In this document: positions 52,078 to 61,440 of the stretch, in pieces | How positions within the stretch are numbered: position 1 is the stretch's first letter | How the letters are laid out: the number at the start of each line of letters is the position of its first letter | NCBI GenBank assembly: GCA_032017425.1 | Contig: DALZPW010000012.1 | Length of the DNA stretch: 64,000 bases | Direction: 5' to 3' (one strand) | Source: Faucicola tetraodonis | GTDB taxonomy: Bacteria > Pseudomonadota > Gammaproteobacteria > Pseudomonadales > Moraxellaceae | Position numbers and translations under genes: made by a program | The notes under the pieces: model-generated | The model's database searches: none | What the model was told of the DNA's origin: nothing | The model's input: only the letters and a program-made list of their open reading frames with translations

Positions 52078-54222
52078 TTAAAACTCACCGCTATCGGCTT
52101 GAACCGCTGTGAGCGCAATGGTATAGACAATATCTTCAACTAAGGCGCCACGCGACAAGTCATTCACAGGCTTATTTAAGCCTTGCAGCATAGGACCGAC
52201 GCTCACCACGTTGGCAGAGCGCTGCACCGCTTTATAGGTGGTATTGCCAGTGTTCAAATCTGGGAAGATAAACACATTGGCTTGACCTGCCACCAGCGAA
52301 TTTGGCGCTTTTGATTTTGCCACGCTTGCCACACTGGCAGCGTCATATTGTAACGGACCATCAATGAGTAAATCAGGTGCTTTGGCTTTGGCGATTTCGG
52401 TGGCTTGACGCACTTTATCCACGTCTGCGCCTTCACCTGATGAACCCGTCGAGTAACTAATCATGGCAACTTTGGGTTCGATACCAAACGCTTTGGCAGA
52501 TTGGGCGGATTGTAGGGCGATTTCAGCCAACTGTTCTGCGGTAGGGTCTGGGTTGATGGCACAGTCACCATACACCACCACTTGCTCAGGCAGTAGCATA
52601 AAGAAAATAGACGAAACCAGTGAATACTGCGGCGCTGTTTTAATTAACTGAAACGCAGGGCGGACGGTATTGGCAGTGGTATGTACGGCGCCAGATACCA
52701 GACCATCGACTTCACCCAAGTGCAGCATCATCGTACCCAGCACGACGGTGTCTTTGAGCTGTTCATGGGCTTGCAGTTCATCGAGTTTGCCTTTACGGCG
52801 CTCAACCATAGGTTTGACGTACTTGTCAATCAAGGTCTCTGGGTCAAGAATCTGCAGGCCTTCAGGTAGGGTGAGCCCCAAGTTCTTGGCAACCTCTTCG
52901 ACTTCACTGCGTTTGGCAAGTAAGATACAATGGGCAATACCACGAGTTTGACAGATGACCGCCGCTTCAACGGTACGGGGCTCAGCGCCTTCAGGCAGTA
53001 CGATGGTTTTTTTGGCAGCTTGGGCTTTTTTGACCAAGGTATGACGAAAAGCCGAAGGGGAGAGTTTGCGGTTGTTGTTGCCTTGACTAAAAGTGGTTTT
53101 GATCCAGTCCAAATCCAAATGCGCGGCGACAAAATCGGTGACTTCACTGGCGCGAGTGGTGTCATCGGCGGGGATTTCATGGCTGATGTGGTTAAGTTTG
53201 GTAACGGTATCAAAGCTGTCAGTGTCAACCAGCATCACAGGAATCCCCGTTTTTAGCGCGGGGCGACACAGATTGATAATTTTTTGGTTCGGCATGATAC
53301 CGCCTGTCAGAATAAGACCTGCTAGCGGCACACCATTCATGGTGCTAAGCGCAGTTGCCAAAATCAAATCGTCACGGTCGCCTGCCGTTACCAGTAAGTT
53401 GCCACGGGTGAAAGAATCTTCAATATTGGCAACGGTACGCGCAACCAGTAAAGTATTAAGCACACGGCGGTTTTTGGCGTCACCTTCATTGAGCCATTTG
53501 GCATCAAGTTCACGAGCCACATCCCAGGTACGGGGCACACTCAAGGTATTGCTAAAAGGCACCACGCCAATCAAGCGAAAATTATCGGAGTCAAAATAAG
53601 GGGAGTGGGATTTAATCGCCTGTAACTGCTCAGCTGCCAAATCAACTTTGGCTTTACCCGGCGCGACGGGTGCTTCATCATAATGGTTGTCCACGTTTTT
53701 GACGCGCATCAAAATCGTGCCTAACGTGCGCTCGCTTGCCATGCCGCCAAAATCACGGGCAAAAATATCTAGCTTGTCTACCAAACTATCAGGATTGGCA
53801 ATATCGCCACTACTGACCAAGATAACTTTGGCATCTAGCGCATTGACGATGGCTAAATTCACCAATTCTGCATAACTTGAATCATTGTCGGCAGCCAGAC
53901 CTTCACAGACGATAACGTCATATTGCTCAGCCAATGCTTGGTGTTTGGCAACCACTTCTTCCATCAAGTCATCTAACTGACCATCCCCAATCACGCGCTC
54001 TAAGCGGCTACGGTCAATGGATGTTGGCGGGTTTAAGTTAAAGGCATGTTTTGCAAGCACACTTGAGCTGTCATCACTCTCATGATTGGCAGTGATATTT
54101 TGGCTAAAGGGTTTTAAAAATCCGGCTTTTAGCCCGATATAATCAAGTGCACGGATAAAACCCAAACAAGCTGAGGTCAAGCCAATGCCGCTACTGGTAG
54201 GCACAAATAAAATAGTTTGCAT
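52078..54222 (-). CDS. pta: Phosphate acetyltransferase (three-domain type)
   Basis: Interconverts acetyl-CoA and acetyl phosphate. The 714-residue protein has an N-terminal P-loop-like (BioD/CobQ-type) domain starting FVPTSSGIGLTSACLGF, a central DRTGG domain (about residues 215-330) and a C-terminal PTA_PTB catalytic domain with IVLPEGAEPRTVEAA, VSGAVHTTANTVRPAF and ISYSTGSSGEGADVDKV. Length matches long enterobacterial-type Pta. It follows ackA on the same strand, with a hairpin between them. Confidence 0.97.
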   Translation of the reverse strand: MQTILFVPTSSGIGLTSACLGFIRALDYIGLKAGFLKPFSQNITANHESDDSSSVLAKHAFNLNPPTSIDRSRLERVIGDGQLDDLMEEVVAKHQALAEQYDVIVCEGLAADNDSSYAELVNLAIVNALDAKVILVSSGDIANPDSLVDKLDIFARDFGGMASERTLGTILMRVKNVDNHYDEAPVAPGKAKVDLAAEQLQAIKSHSPYFDSDNFRLIGVVPFSNTLSVPRTWDVARELDAKWLNEGDAKNRRVLNTLLVARTVANIEDSFTRGNLLVTAGDRDDLILATALSTMNGVPLAGLILTGGIMPNQKIINLCRPALKTGIPVMLVDTDSFDTVTKLNHISHEIPADDTTRASEVTDFVAAHLDLDWIKTTFSQGNNNRKLSPSAFRHTLVKKAQAAKKTIVLPEGAEPRTVEAAVICQTRGIAHCILLAKRSEVEEVAKNLGLTLPEGLQILDPETLIDKYVKPMVERRKGKLDELQAHEQLKDTVVLGTMMLHLGEVDGLVSGAVHTTANTVRPAFQLIKTAPQYSLVSSIFFMLLPEQVVVYGDCAINPDPTAEQLAEIALQSAQSAKAFGIEPKVAMISYSTGSSGEGADVDKVRQATEIAKAKAPDLLIDGPLQYDAASVASVAKSKAPNSLVAGQANVFIFPDLNTGNTTYKAVQRSANVVSVGPMLQGLNKPVNDLSRGALVEDIVYTIALTAVQADSGEF

Positions 54223-54253
54223 GATAGTTCCTATTTGTTATTTTATTCAAACT

Positions 54254-54278
54254 AAAAACCCTGATGGGTCATCAGGGT
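54254..54278 (-). terminator. Hairpin between ackA and pta
   Basis: ACCCTGAT and ATCAGGGT form an 8-bp stem around five bases, followed on the minus strand by five T. It may attenuate read-through from ackA into pta. Confidence 0.78.
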
Positions 54279-54286
54279 GAGAGGGT

Positions 54287-55462
54287 TTATAAACCTAAGA
54301 CTTCTTTGGTTTCTTTGGCGATTTGGTATTCTTCATCGGTCGGAATCACCCACAATTGCAGTAGGCTGTCGGCTTGGTGGAAGCTACCTTCTACGCCGCG
54401 AGAGAGTTCAGCATTTTTTTCAAGATTCGCTTTGATGCCAAAATGCGGCAAGTTTTGTAAGATTTTTTGGCGAATTGAGGCGCTGTTTTCACCGATACCA
54501 CCGGTAAAGACCAAGCCAGTAAAAGTCGGTAATGCACAGCTGAGTGAAGCGATATAACGGGCTGCTTTATAACAGAAAATTTCGATGGCAAGTTTGGCAT
54601 CTTCGTTGCCTTCATTGGCGGCTTGCTCCACCGTGCGCATGTCGCTTGAGATACCTGAAATGCCCAACAACCCGCTTTGTTTATTTAAAATTGTATCAAT
54701 TTGGTCAAGGCTATAGCCCAAAATACGGTGTAAGTGAATATGCAAACTTGGGTCAACATCACCACTGCGCGTACCCATGACCACGCCTTCTAGCGGGGTC
54801 AGACCCATGCTGGTGTCCAAGCTTTTGCCATCATACACGGCGGTTAACGAGCAACCATTACCTAAATGCACCGTAATCCAACCATTGGCTTGGTGATGAG
54901 GGGCTAGGCTATCAGCGCGGTGGCTAACATAGGCGTGCGAGCTACCATGAAAACCATAGCGACGGATATAATGCTCATTGTACAAATCTTTTGGAATGGC
55001 ATAGCGGTAGGCTTTGGCGGGCATGGTTTGGTGAAAGGCGGTATCAAACACGACCACTTGCGGCAAATCTGGGTAGATTTTTTCCACCGCCTCAATACCT
55101 AAGGCATGGGCAGGGTTGTGCAGGGGCGCCAATACTTTTAGCCGTTTGACTTCCGCCAAGACATGGTCGTTGACTTTTTCGGCATGAGAAAACTCACGTC
55201 CGCCATGCACCACACGGTGACCCACGGCAACGGGTTTGTAAGCGGCTAATAAACCTAATATTTTTTGCAGCGCCCATTGGTGATTAGCGCCTGCCAAAGA
55301 GATTTCGACTTTTTCCCCATTGAGGTCGGTGTGTTTGATACGTGCCGTATCTAAGCCCAAGTTTTCCGCAAGACCGGCAACGCGCTCGCTGCTGTCATTG
55401 CTTAATAACGCGTATTTGATTGACGAAGACCCACAATTAAGTACTAAGATCGGATTTTGCAT
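54287..55462 (-). CDS. ackA: Acetate kinase
   Basis: Transfers phosphate between acetyl phosphate and ADP, making ATP and acetate. The 391-residue protein opens MQNPILVLNCGSSSIKYAL and has GHRVVHGGREF, FDTAFHQTMP, RRYGFHGSSH, HLGNGCSLTAV and FTGGIGENSASIRQ. ATG 55462 with AAGGA upstream is chosen; a longer frame to 55504 has no family match. The ackA-pta order is conserved. Confidence 0.97.
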   Translation of the reverse strand: MQNPILVLNCGSSSIKYALLSNDSSERVAGLAENLGLDTARIKHTDLNGEKVEISLAGANHQWALQKILGLLAAYKPVAVGHRVVHGGREFSHAEKVNDHVLAEVKRLKVLAPLHNPAHALGIEAVEKIYPDLPQVVVFDTAFHQTMPAKAYRYAIPKDLYNEHYIRRYGFHGSSHAYVSHRADSLAPHHQANGWITVHLGNGCSLTAVYDGKSLDTSMGLTPLEGVVMGTRSGDVDPSLHIHLHRILGYSLDQIDTILNKQSGLLGISGISSDMRTVEQAANEGNEDAKLAIEIFCYKAARYIASLSCALPTFTGLVFTGGIGENSASIRQKILQNLPHFGIKANLEKNAELSRGVEGSFHQADSLLQLWVIPTDEEYQIAKETKEVLGL

Positions 55463-55798
55463 GGCTGTTCCTTTAGACAAGATCTTGTGCATTCCTTGCA
55501 ACAAGCCCCTTCCTAACTGGATTAAATTTTAAGCTATCCTTGCCTTCAGTAATTTATTGTAGATTAAAAAAATTATATTGTGGTAATTTTTTGCCAAATT
55601 TTTGTTGTCATCATTATAGCGAAAAAGCATACCACAACAATGAGGGTGTCAACAAAATGAAAATTAACAAAAATCATCGATTTAATGCTCATCTTTAGTA
55701 AGGTGAGATAATTGCTTATAAAATGCAAAAACAGCTACAATAACCCCATCGCAAATTTTATTTTTATACTTATTTTATTCTTAAAATTAAGGGCATTC
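55463..55798. other. Divergent intergenic region (ackA / lptM)
   Basis: A 336-bp AT-rich region that should carry promoters for ackA and for the lptM-lysA unit. I see no gene, and no lysine riboswitch-like structure that I can support. Confidence 0.5.
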
Positions 55799-56101
55799 AT
55801 GCAAATTTCAAAATTATCTCCAACAATCGCCGTGCTGACGGTGATGTTGGCAACCCATGTGCTGACAGGATGTGGGCAAAAAGGGGCATTGTACCTACCC
55901 AGCAACAATAGCCAACAAGTAGTCGATGCTGCCGCCAAACCGACTAGCATCACTGCCAATGCCTCTGATACCAAAGTCGATGTCAACACCCAAGATCCCA
56001 ACGTCATGATCGACAATAACGCAACCCAAGCGCCGCAATCAGCGCCTCACTCAGCGACCACACCATCGGTGCCGTCGGTTGGAGGTAAAAATGATTACTG
56101 A
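55799..56101 (+). CDS. lptM: LPS translocon maturation lipoprotein LptM-like
   Basis: A 100-residue lipoprotein with lipobox LTGC (Cys25) directly followed by GQKGALYLP, the conserved YifL/LptM signature. The rest is a low-complexity Ser/Thr/Ala/Asp-rich tail. LptM mimics LPS binding at the LptD-LptE translocon and assists its maturation in studied bacteria. AAGGG precedes ATG 55799; a longer open frame to 55712 is unlike lipoproteins. It overlaps lysA by eleven bases, as is common (lptM before lysA/dapF). Confidence 0.85.
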   Translation: MQISKLSPTIAVLTVMLATHVLTGCGQKGALYLPSNNSQQVVDAAAKPTSITANASDTKVDVNTQDPNVMIDNNATQAPQSAPHSATTPSVPSVGGKNDY

Positions 56102-57398
56102 TGATGCAGCTGCAAGTTTAGCGATCAACCCGACCGAACACGTCAAGTCAAGCAACTGTCTGAGTTATGATGACAATGCCCTGATGATGGATGGCTTCAG
56201 TCTTGCAGATATCGCAAAGACCTTCGGCACACCGACCTATGTGTATAGTCAGCAGGCGATTTTGGCAGCCTATAAAGCTTATGATGATAGTTTTGCTGAG
56301 ATTGAGCATCAGATTTGTTATGCGGTAAAAGCCAATAGTAACCTTGCTGTATTAAACGCACTTGCCAAAGCAGGGTCAGGGTTTGATATTGTCACAGGGG
56401 GCGAGCTTGCGCGGGTTTTGGCTGCAGGCGGTGACCCCAAAAAAATCGTATTTTCAGGACTTGGCAAAACCGCCGAAGATATTCGCACTGCCCTTGAAGT
56501 AGGGATTGCTTGCTTTAATGTCGAGTCAGAAGCCGAGCTGTACCGCATTAACGCAGTGGCAGGCAAACTACAGCAGCAAGCGCCAATTTCGCTACGCGTC
56601 AACCCCAATGTCGACGCGCAAACCCATCCGTATATCTCTACAGGGCTCAAAGAAAATAAATTCGGCATCACCCATGAAGATACGCCCCGTATCTACCAAA
56701 TTGCCCATGACCTACCGCACCTAAAAGTCGTCGGTATTGATTGCCATATTGGCTCGCAGTTGACCCAAGTTCAGCCTTTTATGGATGCATTGGATAAAGT
56801 CATTGAGATGATTCACGCACTTGCCAAGCAAGGTATTGCGCTTGAGCATATTGATTTGGGTGGTGGCTTGGGTGTGCAGTATATTGACGAAGACGTTGCA
56901 AGTATTCAACAATTTGCGCAGTTACTCTTACCAAAACTGAAAACTTTAGGCTTAACACTGTATCTAGAGCCAGGCCGTAGTATCGTTGCCAATGCAGGCG
57001 TATTATTGACCCGCGTGGATATTTTAAAACCTACCGAACACAAAAATTTTGCCATTGTCGATGCCGCGATGAATGATTTAATTCGTCCGGCACTTTATCA
57101 GTCAGAGATGGCGGTCATCCCCACACAGTTGAACTCACCGGTTGAACCCAAAGTATGGGATATGGTCGGGGCGATTTGTGAGACGGGCGATTTTTTGGCA
57201 AAAAACCGTGTGTTAGCATTGGCTGACAATGATGTTCTAGCCATCACAGGGGCAGGGGCGTATGGGTTTGTCATGTCGAGCAATTACAATAGCCGCCCTC
57301 GTGCTTGTGAAATTTTAGTCAAAGAGGGTCACGCCCATGTCATTCGCGAGCGTGAAACGGTTGAGAGCCTTTGGCAAAAAGAAAAATTGGTAGATTAA
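56091..57398 (+). CDS. lysA: Diaminopimelate decarboxylase
   Basis: PLP-dependent decarboxylation of meso-diaminopimelate to lysine, the last step of lysine synthesis. The 435-residue protein has the PLP lysine Lys80 in YAVKANSN, HIGSQLT, the glycine-rich GGGLGV and the substrate motif CETGDFLAKN. ATG 56091 is preceded by GGAGGT inside lptM and matches the family; an upstream in-frame TTG is less likely. It overlaps lptM and precedes dapF with a 205-bp gap containing a hairpin. Confidence 0.97.
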   Translation: MITDDAAASLAINPTEHVKSSNCLSYDDNALMMDGFSLADIAKTFGTPTYVYSQQAILAAYKAYDDSFAEIEHQICYAVKANSNLAVLNALAKAGSGFDIVTGGELARVLAAGGDPKKIVFSGLGKTAEDIRTALEVGIACFNVESEAELYRINAVAGKLQQQAPISLRVNPNVDAQTHPYISTGLKENKFGITHEDTPRIYQIAHDLPHLKVVGIDCHIGSQLTQVQPFMDALDKVIEMIHALAKQGIALEHIDLGGGLGVQYIDEDVASIQQFAQLLLPKLKTLGLTLYLEPGRSIVANAGVLLTRVDILKPTEHKNFAIVDAAMNDLIRPALYQSEMAVIPTQLNSPVEPKVWDMVGAICETGDFLAKNRVLALADNDVLAITGAGAYGFVMSSNYNSRPRACEILVKEGHAHVIRERETVESLWQKEKLVD

Positions 57399-57475
57399 AT
57401 CTATCCTGTAAGGTTTGCTGGCAACGCTAAGCCTTATTTGTCCCGCTGAGCCCAAAACCTTAGAAACTGAAACCA

Positions 57476-57524
57476 AAACCTTAGTAACCGAGCCCAAATT
57501 TGCTTGACTTGCTAAGGTTTTTTT
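57476..57524 (+). terminator. Terminator-like hairpin between lysA and dapF
   Basis: AAACCTTAG at 57476-57484 pairs with CTAAGGTTT at 57512-57520, followed by T. A second copy of the left arm (AAAACCTTAG) lies 21 bp upstream at 57454-57463 and could pair instead. Confidence 0.65.
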
Positions 57525-57603
57525 GTTCCCCAATTACCTTATAAAAAATCAGCTATCATGATAAGATAGCGTGCATAAATCAAAATAATTTTAAGGAATA
57601 ACA

Positions 57604-58536
57604 ATGTTAATTGAATTTACCAAAATGCATGGACTGGGGAATGACTTTATGGTCATTGACCTAGTCACACAGCGACTTCACTTGACCAAAGAGTTGGTAG
57701 CGTTGTTAGGGGATAGACACTTAGGCATTGGCTTTGACCAGTTGTTGATTGTTGAGCCGCCAAGCCGCCCTGATGTCGATTTTCGCTATCGTATTTTTAA
57801 CAAAGATGGCAGTGAAGTGCAGCAATGCGGCAATGGTGCTAGATGTTTTGCCCGTTTTGTGCAGGCGCGCAAATTGTCATTTAAACAACGTATTCGGGTA
57901 GAAACCGCCAGCGGTATTATTACCCTTAGCACCGATGATTATGGCTGGGTAAAAGTGGATATGGGCAAACCAAAATTTGAGCCTGATGAGATTCCTTTTA
58001 CCCCCAAAACCATTACTAAAGTTCAAAACTCATACCGGCTAAATGTGGATGGTACGCCTGTGACACTCTATGTGGCAAATATGGGCAATCCCCATGCCAT
58101 TATCAAAGTAGATGATGTATTGACCGCTGAGGTGGAAAAACTCGGTAAAGCGATTGAGAGCCACCCTGCATTTCCGGAGCGCGTCAATGTCGGGTTTATG
58201 CAGGTGATGAATAATCGCCATATCCGGCTACGCGTCTATGAGCGCGGTGTCGGCGAAACGCAAGCTTGTGGTACGGGCGCGTGTGCTGCCGTTGCTACAG
58301 GGGTGCGTGAAGGCTGGCTAGATGAAGGCGTGGATATTCGAGCCCAGTTGTATGGCGGCAGTTTGGCGATTCGTTGGCAAGAAGGCTATCCTGTTTATAT
58401 GACCGGTCCTGCGACCTTTGTGTACGAAGGGGTGTTTAGTCCTGAGGGTTTGATGGCAGGTGCGGGGCTGAAATTTGCGCCGGCACAATCAAGTGAGGAA
58501 CATCGCTCAGATGAGGGACATCCTTATCATGAATAG
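57604..58536 (+). CDS. dapF: Diaminopimelate epimerase
   Basis: Interconverts LL- and meso-diaminopimelate with two active-site cysteines: Cys75 in QCGNGARC and Cys222 in ACGTGACA, both present. The 310-residue protein starts MLIEFTKMHGLGNDF as usual. It ends with about 30 extra residues compared with E. coli (AQSSEEHRSDEGHPYHE), probably a disordered tail. AAGGA precedes ATG. It feeds LysA and peptidoglycan synthesis. xerC follows 24 bp later, an order known from enterobacteria. Confidence 0.97.
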   Translation: MLIEFTKMHGLGNDFMVIDLVTQRLHLTKELVALLGDRHLGIGFDQLLIVEPPSRPDVDFRYRIFNKDGSEVQQCGNGARCFARFVQARKLSFKQRIRVETASGIITLSTDDYGWVKVDMGKPKFEPDEIPFTPKTITKVQNSYRLNVDGTPVTLYVANMGNPHAIIKVDDVLTAEVEKLGKAIESHPAFPERVNVGFMQVMNNRHIRLRVYERGVGETQACGTGACAAVATGVREGWLDEGVDIRAQLYGGSLAIRWQEGYPVYMTGPATFVYEGVFSPEGLMAGAGLKFAPAQSSEEHRSDEGHPYHE

Positions 58537-58560
58537 CACCCAACCTCGCTAACCGACACT

Positions 58561-59595
58561 ATGACAACTAGCCGTAGCCTAAGTCAAGGGAAAAATAGTC
58601 AAGGGAAAAAGGGCAACCGTGTAGGCAAATCAGCAAACGATGATTTGCCCACGCACTTAACGCCGCATGCGGCAGAAACTGTGCTCAATACCGATGACCA
58701 AGCTTTGGTAAATCGCTGGCTGGCTGAGCTAAGCAATAAGCGTTATAGCGCAGCGACCATCAAAAGCTACCGCCAAGCGCTACAGCCTTTTTTGGCGTAT
58801 TGCTATGAGCAACATACCGAGCTTTGTCACATCACCCGCCAGCAATTATCAGACTTCCTAATTCGCCGATTGGATGTCGATAAAATATCCAAATCCAGTA
58901 GTCAATATGAACTGACCGTGTTGCGTCAACTTTATAAATGGTTGATTGTTCAGCAGCTGATGACACTAAATCCCACCACAACTATACGTCTTAAACGCGC
59001 CCCGAGACCTTTGCCCACGCTACTTGATATCGATGTATTATCCCAGTTATTAGACCAAGCTGCGCCAGAAGATAGCCATGAAGCACGGTTATGGATTCGC
59101 GATAAAGCCATGCTAGAATTACTGTATGGCAGTGGTTTGCGGGTTGGCGAGCTCGTGGGACTCAATATGTCTGACATCGACAAATCACAGCGGCTGTTAC
59201 GAGTATTGGGTAAAGGCGGAAAAACGCGCATCGTACCGATTGGCGAAAAAGCCTGGCAGGCACTCATCAACTATTTGCCGCATCGCTCGCTGTGGGTGGA
59301 AGAGCAAGACCCTGCGGTATTTGTCAGTGAGCGTTATGGCACGCGTATCTCAACGCGCACCGTGCAGCTACGTATCAAGCTACACGCCAAACGAGCCGGC
59401 GTCGCGCAAGACTTATACCCGCATCTACTTAGACACTGTTTTGCGTCACATATTTTAAGTGATAGTGGTGATTTGCGTGGCGTTCAAGAATTGCTAGGAC
59501 ACAGTGATATCAGTACCACACAGATTTATACCCATTTGGATTTTGGGCATTTATCGCAAGTGTATGACAAAGCGCATCCCCGCTCACGACGATAG
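58561..59595 (+). CDS. xerC: Tyrosine recombinase XerC
   Basis: Site-specific recombinase that with XerD resolves chromosome dimers at dif. The 344-residue protein has an N-terminal core-binding domain (about 45-145), and the catalytic set Arg194 (GSGLRVGEL), Lys218, His288 and Arg291 (HLLRHCFASH), His314 (LGHSDIS) and Tyr323 (QIYTHL). The first 40 residues are a polar tail longer than usual. It ends the lptM-lysA-dapF-xerC series. It is a resident XerC, not an integrase: it carries no attachment site nearby. Confidence 0.95.
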   Translation: MTTSRSLSQGKNSQGKKGNRVGKSANDDLPTHLTPHAAETVLNTDDQALVNRWLAELSNKRYSAATIKSYRQALQPFLAYCYEQHTELCHITRQQLSDFLIRRLDVDKISKSSSQYELTVLRQLYKWLIVQQLMTLNPTTTIRLKRAPRPLPTLLDIDVLSQLLDQAAPEDSHEARLWIRDKAMLELLYGSGLRVGELVGLNMSDIDKSQRLLRVLGKGGKTRIVPIGEKAWQALINYLPHRSLWVEEQDPAVFVSERYGTRISTRTVQLRIKLHAKRAGVAQDLYPHLLRHCFASHILSDSGDLRGVQELLGHSDISTTQIYTHLDFGHLSQVYDKAHPRSRR

Positions 59596-59632
59596 CGCAC
59601 AATAATAGGCAGGTTAAGCAGTGATATTAAAC

Positions 59633-59749
59633 ATGAAAAAAATATTAAGCTTAAGCCTAGCCACATCAGCCTTAGCCATCTTAAGCATTTACCGCGCGGG
59701 TCAAATGCTCAGAAGTACGGCGAAGATTAAGGCTCAAGATAATCGCTAA
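59633..59749 (+). CDS. Possible small secreted or membrane peptide
   Basis: A 38-codon frame begins MKKILSLSLATSALAILS, a good signal-peptide-like start, and ends at a TAA inside the 3' end of the convergent cyclic-nucleotide-binding gene. After the first 20 residues it runs antisense to that gene, so it may be the truncated start of a lost gene, or chance. I saw no good ribosome site. Confidence 0.25.
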   Translation: MKKILSLSLATSALAILSIYRAGQMLRSTAKIKAQDNR

Positions 59750-60139
59750 GCCACGCAGCATCTCAACACCGATACGAGGATAATCTGACAACAGTCGCTC
59801 AAAGTCAGCGCGGGACAAGGTGACAAGCGCACATAGGCTGGCGGCTTTAATGGTAGCGGAGCGAGTTAATAAATCTAACAGTGCCATTTCACCCGTACTT
59901 TCGCCCGCCCGAATTTCACCGACTTTAATTTCTGCCCCTGAAGGGCTGTATTTAATGACTGATAGCTCCCCAATCAGCAAAAAAGCCATAAAATCGCCAT
60001 GCTCGCCTTCCGTAAATAACACTTCTTGCGGACTCAACTGTTTAAAATGCAATGAGTTTTCGACCACTTGAAACATATAAGGATCAAGACGGCTAAAAAT
60101 TGGGCTATTCTTTAAATATTCAAAAAGTGGATTATCCAT
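59681..60139 (-). CDS. Stand-alone cyclic nucleotide-binding domain protein
   Basis: A 152-residue protein made of one cNMP-binding domain: a helix (NPLFEYLKNSPIF), the beta roll (LSPQEVLFTEGEHGDFMAFLLIGELSVI) and the phosphate-binding cassette GESTGEMALLDLLTRSATIKA with the conserved Arg and Ser. There is no DNA-binding helix-turn-helix, so it is not a CRP-like regulator. It may sense cAMP or another nucleotide, possibly in pilus regulation, but no partner is shown here. It ends convergent to a small open frame and lies 17 bp downstream of the nitrilase gene on the same strand. Confidence 0.85.
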   Translation of the reverse strand: MDNPLFEYLKNSPIFSRLDPYMFQVVENSLHFKQLSPQEVLFTEGEHGDFMAFLLIGELSVIKYSPSGAEIKVGEIRAGESTGEMALLDLLTRSATIKAASLCALVTLSRADFERLLSDYPRIGVEMLRGLAIILSLNLRRTSEHLTRAVNA

Positions 60140-60156
60140 TTTTCGCTTAAAGGTCG

Positions 60157-61212
60157 TTAGATATTATTTGCTATGATAGTCAATTTTTGACATTCGAGCA
60201 ACGCAATATTCTGCCGAGTTATTTGCTGCGCATCCGCATCAAAGTCGGCAAAAATCACGCTCGGCGCTTGTTGGTAAAAGGTTGTCTTATCAGCAGTTTG
60301 GTCAAGCTGTTGGCGACTATTTGGCTTAGGCAGCCAGCTTGCCGCTTTGGCAGATAAAGGTAAATGCGCTAAATTGTTGGTGATATCAAAATCAAAATCT
60401 CGGGTTACTCCATCGTTTGCTGCATCATTTGCTGCATCGGTTACCGCGTAGCTTGCTGCATTGATTTTTTGTGTGAAAACGTTCTCGCCATCACTGCTGA
60501 TAAATTCGCTATGCCCCCAAGTGCTGCGAACATTGCTAGGCGCTGAGGGATTGACGACATGGTCACCCGTCTGACCTGCGCCAATGACCATGCATTGACT
60601 ATCGAGCGCCCTTGCGGTGAGTAGGGCATGCCAATGTGCTTTACCTGTTTGGTAAGTAAACGCCGAAGGCGCTGTCAATATATCTGCGCCTAGTTCGCGT
60701 AGTTTGACCGCAAGGGTGGGGAAACGAATATCAAAACATACCATCATGCCGACTTTGCCAAACTCGGTATCCGCCACAATGAGCTCATTACCGGCTTCGA
60801 AGGTTCTACCTTCATCATAGTTGCCTGTGCTATCATTGACGGTGGCTTTGAACAAATGAATTTTGTCATAGCGCGCTAAGCAGTCGCCAGCAGGGTCAAA
60901 TAATAGTGAGCTTTGCCGAAGTTTGCCGTCAGCGACAGGCGTACCGTCAGGTCGATACGGGCAGGGCAAGGTACCTGCCAGCAGATACACACCATAGTGG
61001 CGGGCAGCCTGTGCCGACCAAGCTTTTAAGGCATCAAAATATTGACTGGCAAAACCTTGTTTGCCAAAACAAAAAGCGTTTTCTGGCAAAATCACCATGC
61101 GGGTGCCGCGTTCACTGGCAATTTTAATACCTAATTCAATAGATTGAAGATTTGCTAAGATATCGGTCTGGCTATTGAGTTCAACAATCGCAAATTTTTT
61201 CAGTTTTGTCAT
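60157..61212 (-). CDS. Carbon-nitrogen hydrolase (Nit/omega-amidase family)
   Basis: A 351-residue nitrilase-superfamily amidase with the Glu-Lys-Cys triad: LPENAFCFG (Glu), RYDKIHLF (Lys) and MVCFDIRFP (Cys). The sequence of the catalytic loops suits the Nit1/Nit2 group that hydrolyses deaminated glutathione or alpha-ketoglutaramate. It is longer than the usual 270: a poly-acidic insert with a small repeat (DAANDAAND, near residue 263) and a C-terminal segment of about 60 residues follow the last core strand. It lies upstream of the cyclic-nucleotide-binding gene, divergent from rpoN. Confidence 0.85.
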   Translation of the reverse strand: MTKLKKFAIVELNSQTDILANLQSIELGIKIASERGTRMVILPENAFCFGKQGFASQYFDALKAWSAQAARHYGVYLLAGTLPCPYRPDGTPVADGKLRQSSLLFDPAGDCLARYDKIHLFKATVNDSTGNYDEGRTFEAGNELIVADTEFGKVGMMVCFDIRFPTLAVKLRELGADILTAPSAFTYQTGKAHWHALLTARALDSQCMVIGAGQTGDHVVNPSAPSNVRSTWGHSEFISSDGENVFTQKINAASYAVTDAANDAANDGVTRDFDFDITNNLAHLPLSAKAASWLPKPNSRQQLDQTADKTTFYQQAPSVIFADFDADAQQITRQNIALLECQKLTIIANNI

Positions 61213-61440
61213 GGTGTGATTTCGTAAGCAAAAAATTTAGGAAAATTTGTGGATGCTGCAGCTAAGTAAAGCTAAGCACAGTTAAGCTAAGTGCAGATAA
61301 TTAATATACGGCTGAATGTCAAAAAATACTAGCATATCTTGTTGAAACAATACTAAACTAGCAACCTAGCAGAGCATAGACACACCATAGACACACCATC
61401 TAAACTAACCTCATTAGAATAAGGCTTAAAATAACGCGTT

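Noticed and set aside
58561..59595. Tyrosine recombinase as sign of a genomic island
   Set aside because: The sequence and position after dapF fit the housekeeping XerC; there are no attachment repeats, tRNA or phage genes around it.
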